From Burkholderiales bacterium UBA4657 (GTDB lineage: Bacteria; Pseudomonadota; Gammaproteobacteria; Burkholderiales; Burkholderiaceae_E): DNA of 64,000 nucleotides. How positions within the stretch are numbered: the first letter of the stretch is position 1; the number at the start of each line of letters is the position of its first letter. The notes beneath the pieces were generated by a model. That model made no database searches, had not been told where the DNA came from, and was given only the letters and a program-made list of their open reading frames with translations. Of the stretch, positions 34,289-43,937 are shown one piece after another. Where the stretch lies: the NCBI GenBank assembly GCA_002405475.1, contig DHLX01000023.1, positions 1-64,000 on the forward strand, in the 5' to 3' direction. The translations under genes were made by a program, and so were the position numbers.

Positions 34289-34957
34289 ATGAAAACTTTA
34301 ATTTTATGTTTTGTTGTCCTGCTTTTAACAGGCTGTGCGGTTGTTGACCGTCCGAAAGTGGCAGTCACTGAGCCAACCACTGCCCGACCAGTGCCAACGA
34401 TTCCTGTCGGACAGACTAATGGCGCAATATTTCAGCCAACGGGTGGAACTTACCGTCCTCTGTTTGAAGACCGACGCGCACGTTACATAGGTGATACCTT
34501 AACTATACAAATCAATGAAAAAACTCAAGCCACCAGTAAACAGTCTACCAACGCCGAAAAGACATCCGCATTGAACGCCAGTAGTCCGGAAATTAAGATT
34601 CTGGGCCAAAGAATTCGCGGCGTAGAACTGGAGACTGGCAGTTCTGCCAAAAGCGACGGCAAGGGTCAGGCAGCAGCAGATAATTTATTCACCGGCACCA
34701 TCACTGTGACCGTTATTGAAGTGTTGACTAATGGTAACTTGTCAGTGTCCGGCGAAAAGCAGGTAGGAATTGGCCAGAATATGGAAACTTTGAGATTTTC
34801 CGGAATTGTCAATCCGAGCACCATTTTAAATGGCAACACGGTCAGTTCTACCCAGGTGGCTGATGCGCGTCTTGAAACTCGCGGCCGTGGTGCCATTGAC
34901 CAGGCACAAACTACCGGATGGTTGACGCGCTTTTTCATGAGTTATTGGCCATTTTGA
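34289..34957 (+). CDS. flgH: L-ring lipoprotein FlgH
   Basis: FlgH forms the outer-membrane L ring. The 222 residues begin with a lipoprotein signal peptide with lipobox LTGC (Cys16). The family core is visible (NGAIFQPTGGTYRPLFEDRRARYIGDTLTIQINEKTQA...GNLSVSGEKQVGIGQN...ADARLETRGRGAIDQAQTTGWLTRFF). It is separated from flgG by the opposite-strand chemoreceptor, so it needs its own promoter in 34132-34288 or long read-through. Confidence 0.94.
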   Translation: MKTLILCFVVLLLTGCAVVDRPKVAVTEPTTARPVPTIPVGQTNGAIFQPTGGTYRPLFEDRRARYIGDTLTIQINEKTQATSKQSTNAEKTSALNASSPEIKILGQRIRGVELETGSSAKSDGKGQAAADNLFTGTITVTVIEVLTNGNLSVSGEKQVGIGQNMETLRFSGIVNPSTILNGNTVSSTQVADARLETRGRGAIDQAQTTGWLTRFFMSYWPF

Positions 34958-34967
34958 GGGGGTGATC

Positions 34968-36062
34968 ATGAAGCAAATTTACCTTACGCTACTTCTGATG
35001 CTGTGTACAGGTCAGGCGGTTGCAGAACGTATCAAAGATGTGGCGAGCCTGGCTGGAGTGCGCAACAATCAGCTATCAGGCTATGGCATCGTCGTAGGTC
35101 TTGATGGTACAGGTGACCAAACTACCCAGACCCCGTTTACGGTACAGAGCATTCAATCCATGCTCGGACAAATGGGTATAAATTTACCGCCCGGTCAATC
35201 GTTACAGCTGAAAAATGTTGCAGCCGTCATGGTGACTGCAGTGCTGCCACCATTTGCGCAGCCGGGACAGCCTCTAGATATTACCGTCTCATCAATTGGT
35301 AATGCGAAAAGTCTCAAAGGCGGAACTCTCCTGCTTACACCGCTCAAGGGGGCTGATGGCCAGATTTATGCCATGGCCCAGGGCAACGTTGTAGTTGCAG
35401 GGGCTGGTGCCTCTGCGGGAGGATCAAAAGCCCAGGTTAATCATTTGGCAGCAGGCCGTGTTCCTGCCGGGGCAACTGTGGAGAGAGCGGTAGCGAATCC
35501 ATTTGCAACAGCACAGACTTTACGTCTTGAGTTATTCAATAGTGACTTTAATGTGGCACGTCGTGTTGTCGAAGCCATTAATAATGCCTTGGGTACTGAC
35601 AGTGCCCGCGCGCTGGATGGTCGGCTGATTGAAATCGCGGCGCCACAGTCAGCCAACGACCGTGTTGCCTTTATGGCTAAGATTGAAAATCTGGATATTG
35701 ATGCTTCTGGTGCTGCGGCTAAAGTGATTATTAATGCAAGAACAGGATCAGTCGTCATGAATCAGGCGGTATCACTAGAACCCGTGGCAGTGGCCCATGG
35801 TAACCTTTCCGTTACTGTCAGCTCTACTCCGGTCGTCAGTCAGCCTAATCCCTTTGCTGCAGGACAAACAGTGGTCACCGAGCGTACTGATATTCAAATC
35901 AGTCAGGATGGTGGTCAGATGGTATTGCTATCGGCGGGAGCCAAACTTGCTGATGTAGTCAAAGCATTGAATACGCTGGGTGCAACGCCGCAAGACCTGC
36001 TGGCGATACTGCAGGCGATGAAAGCCTCGGGAGCTCTTCGCGCTGAGCTGGAGATCATTTAA
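34968..36062 (+). CDS. flgI: P-ring protein FlgI
   Basis: FlgI forms the periplasmic P ring. From ATG 34968 (GAGGGGG ahead) it has 364 residues with a signal peptide ending near GQAVA, then the family start ERIKDVASLAGVRNNQLSGYGIVVGLDGTGD. A GTG at 34962 would add two residues. The rest matches the family throughout (TPFTVQSIQSMLGQMGI, NPFATAQTLRL). Its stop overlaps the flgJ start by one base (TAATG). Confidence 0.95.
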   Translation: MKQIYLTLLLMLCTGQAVAERIKDVASLAGVRNNQLSGYGIVVGLDGTGDQTTQTPFTVQSIQSMLGQMGINLPPGQSLQLKNVAAVMVTAVLPPFAQPGQPLDITVSSIGNAKSLKGGTLLLTPLKGADGQIYAMAQGNVVVAGAGASAGGSKAQVNHLAAGRVPAGATVERAVANPFATAQTLRLELFNSDFNVARRVVEAINNALGTDSARALDGRLIEIAAPQSANDRVAFMAKIENLDIDASGAAAKVIINARTGSVVMNQAVSLEPVAVAHGNLSVTVSSTPVVSQPNPFAAGQTVVTERTDIQISQDGGQMVLLSAGAKLADVVKALNTLGATPQDLLAILQAMKASGALRAELEII

Positions 36063-36925
36063 TGAGTACAGCAGTGCCGGGTTCACGCCAGGTAGCGATT
36101 GACTCGCGCAATCTGGATACTTTGCGTAGTCAGGCTGCCCGTGATCCGCAGGCTGCCCTCAAATCTGCAGCTCAACAATTCGAGGCGGTGTTCATGAGCA
36201 TGCTGCTAAAAAGTATGCGTGATGCCGTGCCGCAGAGTGGCTTGATGTCAGGAGGCAGTGATACCGCAACTTATACCAGCATGTTAGACCAGCAATTAGC
36301 ACAAAATTTGAGTAGCAAAGGAAAAGGAACTGGACTGGCAGACATGCTGGTCAAGCAATTGTCAAGAAATCTGCAAAGTAACATCAGCAGCAATGTGCGC
36401 ACTGAGAGAATGAACCAGATCAGCCAAGCAGCGATTTCCAGCTCGGAACAGCCAAAAAAATTCATTAGTAATTTGATGGATGAAGCCAAAATAGCGGAGC
36501 AGCGTACTGGAATTCCTGCAACATTTATGTTGGGACAAGCGGCACTTGAGTCGGGCTGGGGCAAGGCCGAAATTGTTGGTCGAGATGGCGCTCGTAGTCA
36601 TAATTTATTTGGTATCAAAGCCACTGGTAACTGGAAGGGCAGGGTGGTGGAGTCCATTACCACTGAATATGTTAATGGCAAGCCTGAAAAACGCCTCGAA
36701 CGTTTTCGTGCCTATGATTCTTACGCTCAGGCTTTTGAGGACTATGCCCAGCTCATCTCGCGATCACCACGTTACGCCAGTAGCGTAGCTCTGGCATCCA
36801 GAACCGGTAGTGTGACTACTTTTGCTCAAGGCTTGCAACAAGGTGGTTACGCTACCGACCCACGATATGCAGAAAAATTATCTAGGGTCATTAACCAGAC
36901 TATTACTCTCTCGAGGCTGGTATGA
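36062..36925 (+). CDS. flgJ: Rod-associated muramidase FlgJ
   Basis: FlgJ caps the growing rod and cuts peptidoglycan so that the rod can pass. The 287 residues have the N-terminal rod-binding domain (AAQQFEAVFMSMLLKSMRDA) and a C-terminal glucosaminidase-type domain (GIPATFMLGQAALESGWGKAEI), with probable catalytic Glu163. Both domains are present, as in enteric and beta-proteobacterial FlgJ. It is coupled to flgI. Confidence 0.94.
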   Translation: MSTAVPGSRQVAIDSRNLDTLRSQAARDPQAALKSAAQQFEAVFMSMLLKSMRDAVPQSGLMSGGSDTATYTSMLDQQLAQNLSSKGKGTGLADMLVKQLSRNLQSNISSNVRTERMNQISQAAISSSEQPKKFISNLMDEAKIAEQRTGIPATFMLGQAALESGWGKAEIVGRDGARSHNLFGIKATGNWKGRVVESITTEYVNGKPEKRLERFRAYDSYAQAFEDYAQLISRSPRYASSVALASRTGSVTTFAQGLQQGGYATDPRYAEKLSRVINQTITLSRLV

Positions 36926-36975
36926 GGCTAAAGTTAATTCGAATACTGCCGTTAGTAACGAAGAGGAATTAGACC

Positions 36976-38856
36976 ATGAGCTTATTAAATGTCGGAACCA
37001 GTGGATTAGCGGCAGCCAACCTGGGCTTGACAACTGTTAGCCATAATATTGCCAACGTTAATACTCCTGGCTATTCGCGCCAGCAGGTTGTTCAGCGAGC
37101 AGCCGTAGCTGGTGGTATCGGCTTATTCGCTGGTAAGGGCGTTGAAGTGGTCGGGATTCAACGGATTACCAATCAATTCCTGTATCAGCAAGCTAATGTT
37201 GCAACCTCGGATGCTGCCAGCTCCAATATGCAATTAGGTTATCTGAACCGTATTGCTGATCTTTTGACCAATGATGAATCCTCTATTCCTGGAGCGATCA
37301 ACCGTTTTTTTTCTGGTTTGCAGGATTTGGCTAGTCGTCCAGCCAGTCAGACAGAACGCCAGACTGTGTTGTCACGGGCGCAATCGATGGCTCAGCGTTT
37401 CAACGAGATTGATGCGCAGTTGCAAACCATGTCGGCTGAAATAGTCAATCAAATTGGTTCTGCTGCCGCCAAAATTAATGCTACTGCGGTTGGTATAGCC
37501 CAGCTAAATCAGCAGATCGCACTACAGCAGGGTAATGGTATTACCCCCAATGATCTACTAGATCAAAGAGACAACCTGGTAAGAGAATTGTCTCAACATT
37601 TAAAAGTATCTACTGTTAATCAGCCAGATGGCAGGATCAATATTTTCTTGACATCAGGTGATCCACTGGTAATGAGTGATGGTCCATCTCGCCTTGAGGT
37701 ACAAGCAGATCCCTTCAATCCTGGCTCGGTTGGTTTATCGACATCGGGTAGTTCAACCGGAGGTGCCAGTCGGATTATATTATCCACCGTCGACCTGGGC
37801 GGTGGTATTAGTGGCTTGATGCGCTTGCAATCGGATATTAGTAATGCCCGAAATGAAATCGGGCGTATGGCAATTAGTCTGTCCAGTCAGATCAATGATC
37901 AGCAGACTTTGGGTCAGGATCTCAACGGTCAGGCTGGTGCAGCCATGTTTCGCATCTCTACCCCAAAATCATTCTCTGTTAATGGGGGCGCCGGCAGTCT
38001 AGACGTGACTATTACCAGTTCATCGGCACTTAAAGCATCGGATTATCGTGTTGATTATGATGGAATCAACTTCACTGTCACTCGTCTGAGCGATGGTAAT
38101 CAAACTTCCTACACCTCGTTACCGCAGACATTAGATGGGATAAGAATTGCTGCTGGAGCAACAGCGCCGGTTGCTGGACAAATATTCGTCGTGCAGCCTG
38201 TGCGTGATGGCGCAGCTGTTATTAGCTCCTTAATAGATAATCCTACTTTAGTCGCAGCCGCACTACCAGTCAATGCCACGCTAGGTTCGTCGAATACTGG
38301 AACAGTTAGTATTTCCGGGCTATCCGTTAATGGTCCAACTCGTTCTCCTACAATAACCCAACCGGTGCAAATCAGTTTTACCTCAAGTACCAACTTTAAC
38401 TACACAGTTAACGGCGGCCCGACACAAACGGGATCCATCAATGGCAATGGCGAAATCGTAGTGAACGGATGGACCCTGAAATTGTCTGGAACCCCTGCTG
38501 TTGGGGACAGCATTAGTGTTGTGGCGAATACTCAAGGTTCTGGTGACAACCGTAATCTAATCATTATGGGACGACTGGCGCAGTCCAGCTTTATAGATGG
38601 TAATTCAATTACAGATGCCAATGGCCGACTAATCAGCACGTTCGGCAACAGGGCATCTGAAATGGCAATTACAGCCAGGGCTAATGACCGACTGCTGGAT
38701 CAGGTCAAGCAGGAAGAAAGTGCGGTATCAGGGGTTAATCTGGACGAAGAAGCTGCGAACTTGCTGCGCTATCAGCAGGCCTATCAGGCGGCGGCGAAGG
38801 CTTTGGCTGCTGCAAGCGCTGTATTCGAAACCATTTTAAGTTTAGGTCAAAGCTGA
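36976..38856 (+). CDS. flgK: Hook-filament junction protein FlgK (HAP1)
   Basis: FlgK is the first junction protein between hook and filament. The 626 residues have the N-terminal motif (LLNVGTSGLAAANLGLTTVSHNIANVNTPGYSRQ) and the C-terminal helix (GVNLDEEAANLLRYQQAYQAAAKALAAASAVFETIL). The middle is variable, which explains the above-enteric length. flgL follows after 17 bases. Confidence 0.94.
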   Translation: MSLLNVGTSGLAAANLGLTTVSHNIANVNTPGYSRQQVVQRAAVAGGIGLFAGKGVEVVGIQRITNQFLYQQANVATSDAASSNMQLGYLNRIADLLTNDESSIPGAINRFFSGLQDLASRPASQTERQTVLSRAQSMAQRFNEIDAQLQTMSAEIVNQIGSAAAKINATAVGIAQLNQQIALQQGNGITPNDLLDQRDNLVRELSQHLKVSTVNQPDGRINIFLTSGDPLVMSDGPSRLEVQADPFNPGSVGLSTSGSSTGGASRIILSTVDLGGGISGLMRLQSDISNARNEIGRMAISLSSQINDQQTLGQDLNGQAGAAMFRISTPKSFSVNGGAGSLDVTITSSSALKASDYRVDYDGINFTVTRLSDGNQTSYTSLPQTLDGIRIAAGATAPVAGQIFVVQPVRDGAAVISSLIDNPTLVAAALPVNATLGSSNTGTVSISGLSVNGPTRSPTITQPVQISFTSSTNFNYTVNGGPTQTGSINGNGEIVVNGWTLKLSGTPAVGDSISVVANTQGSGDNRNLIIMGRLAQSSFIDGNSITDANGRLISTFGNRASEMAITARANDRLLDQVKQEESAVSGVNLDEEAANLLRYQQAYQAAAKALAAASAVFETILSLGQS

Positions 38857-38873
38857 AATTAAGGAATCGTGCC

Positions 38874-40091
38874 ATGTCCATGAGAATTTCTACCTCTACT
38901 TTCCATGATGTAGGCTATCGCACGATTGCTAAAAATCAGACAGATTTATTAAAACTGCAAAATCAGTTTTCAAGTGGTAAGCGTATCAATTCAGCTGCGG
39001 ATGACCCAGTGGGAGCTATGCGTGCAGCGGAGCTGAATGCTGCAAAAAGCGTCAATGACCAATTTAATAGAAATCAACTGTATGCACAAAATTCTCTTGG
39101 TTTTCTGGATGGAATTGTGGGCGATATAGATGATGTGATGCAAACTATGCGTGAAACGCTGGTGGCTGCAGGCAATGGCGCGTTAAGCCCTGCTGACAAG
39201 AAGAGCCTTGGGATACAACTGCGTAGTAAGCTCGATGAGTTATTGCGCCTGTCTAATTCCAAGGATGAGTCTGGGCGGCACATTTTTGCTGGCTTCAGCG
39301 ATGCCAGTACACCATTTAATCTGGTCGGCGGTATTCTGACCTATCAAGGCGATAATGGGGTGCGACAATTGCCGGTATCGGCTACCACTAACGTACCACT
39401 GAATATCAGCGGATCTGAACTGTTTCTCGACGTTCGTTCAGGCAATGGAGTTATCCAGACTGCCGCTGCTCCCGGTAATACCGGCACTGGTCTAATTAAT
39501 GGTGGCAGTGTCGTTAATGCTGCCGCCTTGACTGATGATAACTTTGAGGTACGTATTCGCGATGTTTCTGGTACGCTGGTCTATGACGTTGTCAATACAA
39601 CGACTTCTACTACCCTGGTCAACGGTGCTACCTACAGTCCTGGTGCCAGCATCATGGTTGGTCCCGCCCTGTCTGTTTCCATAACTGGAACACCTGCCAA
39701 TAACGATATTTTTAGTGTGCAGCCTGCACAGACACAGAACGTTTTTCAATCTATAGATCGTGTTATTCGTGCGCTTGACGACTTTTCTGCAGGAACGATC
39801 TCGAATGCTGCATTGACCGACAGGTTACGGATTGCCACCGCTAATCTTGATCAATCTTACGAGCAAGTACTTACCGCGCGTAATCGCATAGGCAATACCA
39901 TGCAGGAACTTGAGCGTCAGGCAGATATCAACTCAAGAAAAGATATAGAACTGCAAACCCGTATTAGTGAAATTGTTGATGTTGATACCATTAAGGCCGT
40001 TACCGAGCTTTCCAAAACACAGTCTGCACTTGAGGCTTCACAAGCACTTTATTCAAGTATTGCTAAAAGAAATCTGTTTGATTATCTTTAA
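38874..40091 (+). CDS. flgL: Hook-filament junction protein FlgL (HAP3)
   Basis: FlgL is the second junction protein and is related to flagellin. The 405 residues show the flagellin-like N-terminus (RISTSTFHDVGYRTIAKNQTDLLKLQNQFSSGKRINSAADDPVGA) and C-terminus (VDTIKAVTELSKTQSALEASQALYSSI). AAGGA precedes ATG 38874; a second in-frame ATG lies two codons later. It is the last structural flagellar gene of the block. Confidence 0.93.
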   Translation: MSMRISTSTFHDVGYRTIAKNQTDLLKLQNQFSSGKRINSAADDPVGAMRAAELNAAKSVNDQFNRNQLYAQNSLGFLDGIVGDIDDVMQTMRETLVAAGNGALSPADKKSLGIQLRSKLDELLRLSNSKDESGRHIFAGFSDASTPFNLVGGILTYQGDNGVRQLPVSATTNVPLNISGSELFLDVRSGNGVIQTAAAPGNTGTGLINGGSVVNAAALTDDNFEVRIRDVSGTLVYDVVNTTTSTTLVNGATYSPGASIMVGPALSVSITGTPANNDIFSVQPAQTQNVFQSIDRVIRALDDFSAGTISNAALTDRLRIATANLDQSYEQVLTARNRIGNTMQELERQADINSRKDIELQTRISEIVDVDTIKAVTELSKTQSALEASQALYSSIAKRNLFDYL

Positions 40092-40160
40092 TTCATGACT
40101 TAAAAACCTCAAGTATTCCTGCGAGCTGCCGTAAACCGTATCATGGGGGAGTGAGTTCGT

Positions 40161-42374
40161 ATGCTTGATAACCTGGAAGACCATGAAGACAGATTCCGAA
40201 CAGTACTGCTGATAGATGATGATCCGGTGGCGAGGGTTTTAACCTCGTCTGTTCTGGAAAGCAGTCATATGCACGTTATTGATGTGGCGTCTGGTGCTGA
40301 GGCACTCGCGCGATTTCAGGAAATACGTCCTTCCTGTGTTGTGTTGGATGCCATGATGCCAGGTCTGGACGGTTTTGAAACCTGCCAGCGTTTGCGCCAT
40401 ATGCCCTCAGGACGGCGCGTACCTATCTTGATGTTGACTGGGCTAGAAGATGAGGATTCCGTCACGCGCGCATATGAGGCTGGTGCAACCGATTTTTTTG
40501 TCAAATCACAGCAATGGACCTTGCTGGCCCAGCGCGTACGCTATCTATTACGCTCATCTCGAATTCAGGGGGAGCTGGAACGAAGCCGATCAAGACTTGC
40601 CAAGGCACAGCAATTGGCGCGTCTAGGAAGCTGGGACTGGCACCTGGATAAAAAGAAGGTTTATTTGTCTGCAGAAATTCTGCGTATGCTGGGTCTATCT
40701 CGTCGCGAAGAAGTGATGGATCAGGACATGGTTTTTTCTTTTTTGATTGATGAAGATAAAACCAGAGTAGACAGTGCACTGCACCGCCTGATCATGACTC
40801 ATGAAGCACAGTCACTTGAGTTGCGCGTCAAGACCAGAAATGGCCTGGTCCTGATTATGCAATGTGAGGCGGAGATAGAAGAGCTGCGCGAAGGTCGGGT
40901 ATCTCGTATAACCGGAACGATGCAGGATATTACCCAGCGCAAAGAACAAGAAATGCAAATACGTGCACTGGCGAACTATGACACCCTAACCAACTTACCT
41001 AATCGACGCTGTTTTAATGAAAGATTTGCAGATAGCATTTCTCAGGCTGAACGACGTGGCTGGAAGCTGGCTTTATTGTTTATTGATCTTGACCGATTCA
41101 AGCAGGTTAATGACACCCAAGGCCATAGTGCGGGTGATGCTTTATTGGTTGAAGTTGCAAAAAGATTATTACAAAGTGTACGTCAAAAGCATGGTGATGA
41201 TGTTGAAACGGCAGAAGATCTGGTAGCACGATTTGGTGGAGATGAATTCGCAGTCCTGGTTAACCGTGTTACTGACCTGGCCCAACCGCAGACTGTAGCC
41301 CGCCGTATTCTTGAGCATTTACGCGAGCCATTTGTTGTGAATGGAGTAGAAAACTTTATTTCAGGTTCAGTGGGTATCTCAGTATTTCCCGATGATGGAC
41401 GTGATGTTGAGACCTTGGTAAGAAATGCCGATGCGGCCATGTATTCGATCAAGGCTCTTGGCCGAAATGATATTCGCAATTATCAACCCGAGCTTTCACA
41501 GGAAAGCCGACGTCGTTGGGAAATTGAAAAAGATTTGTATAAAGCTCTTGAGCGAAATGAACTCGAACTATTTTATCAGCCCCAGGTTGATGCCCAACTG
41601 GCTCGCATTACTCATGTCGAGGCCCTGATGCGCTGGAGAAGAAATGGTCAGCTTATCAGTCCGAAAGACTTTATACCGCTGGCTCAGGAAAATGGACTTA
41701 TTATTCCGATGGGTGAGTGGGCTATTAATACGGCCTGTAAGCAAATCAGGGCGTGGCGTGATTCCGGCTACGGTGATATTGGTATCGCAGTGAATATTCC
41801 CAGTATTCATATACAGCGCGGTAACCTTCCTGGAGTGGTCCGGCAAGTGGTTAGGCAACACGAGATTCCACCTGAGTTGCTTGAGTTGGAAATTACCGAA
41901 ACCATGTTGATGCAGGACCTGGCGCAGACAATTGATGTTTTGCAGGAATTAAGCGAGTTTGGTGTCAAGCTGGCGGTGGATGATTTTGGTACCGGGTATT
42001 CATCTTTGGCCTATCTGAAAAGATTTCCGATAGATTCTTTGAAAATTGATGGCTCATTTGTACGTGACCTGGAAACCGGGTCGGAAAATGAGGCCATTGT
42101 TCAAGCCATATTGGCCTTGGCCAAAACACTTAAATTAAAAGTGGTGGCAGAAGGCGTCGAGACCAGTGATCAGGCCATGTTGCTGGATCAAATTGGCTGT
42201 TCTTTCATGCAGGGTTTCTGGTTTGCCAGACCACAACCGGCAGAAGAAATAGGGCGGCTTTTATCCAGGCAGAGAGTCGAGCCAGTCGTACCGGCTCTGC
42301 CTCGTTTTATGCCCAAGGGACTACTGGATAATGGTCAGTCGGTATTGATAGTCCCACACGCCAGCCCCCAATAA
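40161..42374 (+). CDS. Response regulator with PAS, GGDEF and EAL domains (c-di-GMP turnover)
   Basis: The 737-residue cytoplasmic protein has a receiver domain (about 12-130, phospho-acceptor Asp63 in VVLDAMMPG), a PAS-like region (about 150-265), a GGDEF domain with intact GGDEF at 359-363, and an EAL domain with EAL at 487-489 and DDFGTGYSSL. It could make and break c-di-GMP. The inhibitory RxxD site five residues before GGDEF is absent (TAED there). Both active sites look intact. It directly follows flgL (69-base gap), which suggests a role in the switch between swimming and attachment. No histidine kinase is adjacent. Confidence 0.9.
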   Translation: MLDNLEDHEDRFRTVLLIDDDPVARVLTSSVLESSHMHVIDVASGAEALARFQEIRPSCVVLDAMMPGLDGFETCQRLRHMPSGRRVPILMLTGLEDEDSVTRAYEAGATDFFVKSQQWTLLAQRVRYLLRSSRIQGELERSRSRLAKAQQLARLGSWDWHLDKKKVYLSAEILRMLGLSRREEVMDQDMVFSFLIDEDKTRVDSALHRLIMTHEAQSLELRVKTRNGLVLIMQCEAEIEELREGRVSRITGTMQDITQRKEQEMQIRALANYDTLTNLPNRRCFNERFADSISQAERRGWKLALLFIDLDRFKQVNDTQGHSAGDALLVEVAKRLLQSVRQKHGDDVETAEDLVARFGGDEFAVLVNRVTDLAQPQTVARRILEHLREPFVVNGVENFISGSVGISVFPDDGRDVETLVRNADAAMYSIKALGRNDIRNYQPELSQESRRRWEIEKDLYKALERNELELFYQPQVDAQLARITHVEALMRWRRNGQLISPKDFIPLAQENGLIIPMGEWAINTACKQIRAWRDSGYGDIGIAVNIPSIHIQRGNLPGVVRQVVRQHEIPPELLELEITETMLMQDLAQTIDVLQELSEFGVKLAVDDFGTGYSSLAYLKRFPIDSLKIDGSFVRDLETGSENEAIVQAILALAKTLKLKVVAEGVETSDQAMLLDQIGCSFMQGFWFARPQPAEEIGRLLSRQRVEPVVPALPRFMPKGLLDNGQSVLIVPHASPQ

Positions 42375-42439
42375 AAGCATTTTTCACCCATTAATTTGCC
42401 ATATTGTCGTGACGTGCTTCAATTGAGAATGTTGGCATT

Positions 42440-43930
42440 ATGAATGACGTACCTGGTGCTGATACTCCTGGTACTGACGATGCCAAGCGTCAGGCTCAAG
42501 AGTGGGCGACTCTGATTCAACGTTTGGTCAAGGCACTTGAGGCCCCACATGCCGGAATTACTCATGCGCGTAAGCGTGAGGGCTTGTCGCGTTCCTTATT
42601 GGTGCGTGACCCTACGGCAGATGCTTTACGTGCCAAGCTGACTAGGTTGATCGAATCATGGGGGCAGGTCAATGCGGGTGTCGATGTGGGCGATCTGCGT
42701 GGCACTCCGGAGAGTTCTGACACTACCCGGTCAAGCCGCAGTTCCCAGGTCGAGCCTGAGTTGCCGCAGAACGCGCCAGGTCTGACCCAGCGCATGATGT
42801 CACTCACTCAGAGGAAAAGTCTGGATACATCCAATTCTCAAAGTAGTATTACAGAACGTTTGAGAACTGGAGTACACAAGATCGAGACCAGTCTCGGGTA
42901 TGGGGCAATACTGGAACCAGGGGTCGTTGAAAAAATGCGCAACCTGCTATTGTTGTTGCTAGAAAATGTCGCTCAATTAACCCCAGAAAGTCCCTTGCTG
43001 GCACAGCAAATAGACCAGCTGGGACATACCCTTTCGATGCCGCTGACGGTACGTCGCCTCGAAGAGTCAGAGCGACAGTTACGCTCTTTGATGATCAGGC
43101 AAGGAGCTATCAAGCATAGTATTGAAGTTGCAAAAAATGCGACCAAAGAGATGCTGGCGGTCCTCATCAAGCGAATAGGACGTATTGGTGACAGTACCGG
43201 CCAATATGGTGAAAAAATTGATGCGTATGCGGAGCGAATACTTCGTGCCAGAGATCTTCCTGAACTGTCCGATATGGTCAGGCAGCTGCTGGACGATACC
43301 CGGGTCATGACGGCCGATATGGTGCAGGCACGTGACGACATGGTTGAGTCGCGTCAGCGCCTTAAAGAGCAGGAGCAGCGGGTCGCCCAGCTAGAGCGCG
43401 AACTCGAGCGTATCAGTGAACTCGTAAAAACCGATCCGCTTACCGAGACACTGAATCGGCGCGGTTTTGAAGAGGCTTATGGTGTGGAGGCGGCACGAGT
43501 CGACCGTACACCACAGACGCCCATCAGCATCGCTCTGCTGGATGTCGATAATTTCAAGCAACTTAACGACCAGTTAGGACATGAGGCCGGTGATCAGGCA
43601 TTAAAACATCTGGCTTCGGTATTAAAAGATCTGTTACGCCCGACTGATGCGGTCGGGCGTTATGGTGGCGAGGAATTCGCTTTGTTATTGCCAGGGCTGG
43701 GGGTACAACAGGCCGCAGAGATAATGATTCGCATGCAACGCGAATTGACCAAGCGCATTTTCCTGCATCAAAATCAGAAAACTTTGATTACTTTTTCAGC
43801 AGGAGTGGCCCAGGTTGATATTAATCTTGGTTTGACTGAGGCCTTACGCCGTTGTGATGCTTCCATGTACGAAGCCAAGCGCACAGGCAAGAATCGAGTA
43901 TTGACCGCCCCCATGCCTGTTAGCGCCTGA
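42440..43930 (+). CDS. Diguanylate cyclase (GGDEF) with long helical N-terminus
   Basis: The C-terminal about 165 residues form a GGDEF domain with active GGEEF (409-413) and an inhibitory I-site RPTD exactly five residues ahead, so c-di-GMP synthesis with product feedback is likely. The N-terminal about 320 residues are mostly helical, with a coiled coil next to the catalytic domain (SRQRLKEQEQRVAQLERELERISELV), and contain no recognised sensor domain. No membrane segment is seen. It stands 65 bases after the GGDEF-EAL regulator and may be co-transcribed with it. Confidence 0.88.
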   Translation: MNDVPGADTPGTDDAKRQAQEWATLIQRLVKALEAPHAGITHARKREGLSRSLLVRDPTADALRAKLTRLIESWGQVNAGVDVGDLRGTPESSDTTRSSRSSQVEPELPQNAPGLTQRMMSLTQRKSLDTSNSQSSITERLRTGVHKIETSLGYGAILEPGVVEKMRNLLLLLLENVAQLTPESPLLAQQIDQLGHTLSMPLTVRRLEESERQLRSLMIRQGAIKHSIEVAKNATKEMLAVLIKRIGRIGDSTGQYGEKIDAYAERILRARDLPELSDMVRQLLDDTRVMTADMVQARDDMVESRQRLKEQEQRVAQLERELERISELVKTDPLTETLNRRGFEEAYGVEAARVDRTPQTPISIALLDVDNFKQLNDQLGHEAGDQALKHLASVLKDLLRPTDAVGRYGGEEFALLLPGLGVQQAAEIMIRMQRELTKRIFLHQNQKTLITFSAGVAQVDINLGLTEALRRCDASMYEAKRTGKNRVLTAPMPVSA

Positions 43931-43937
43931 CAGCAAT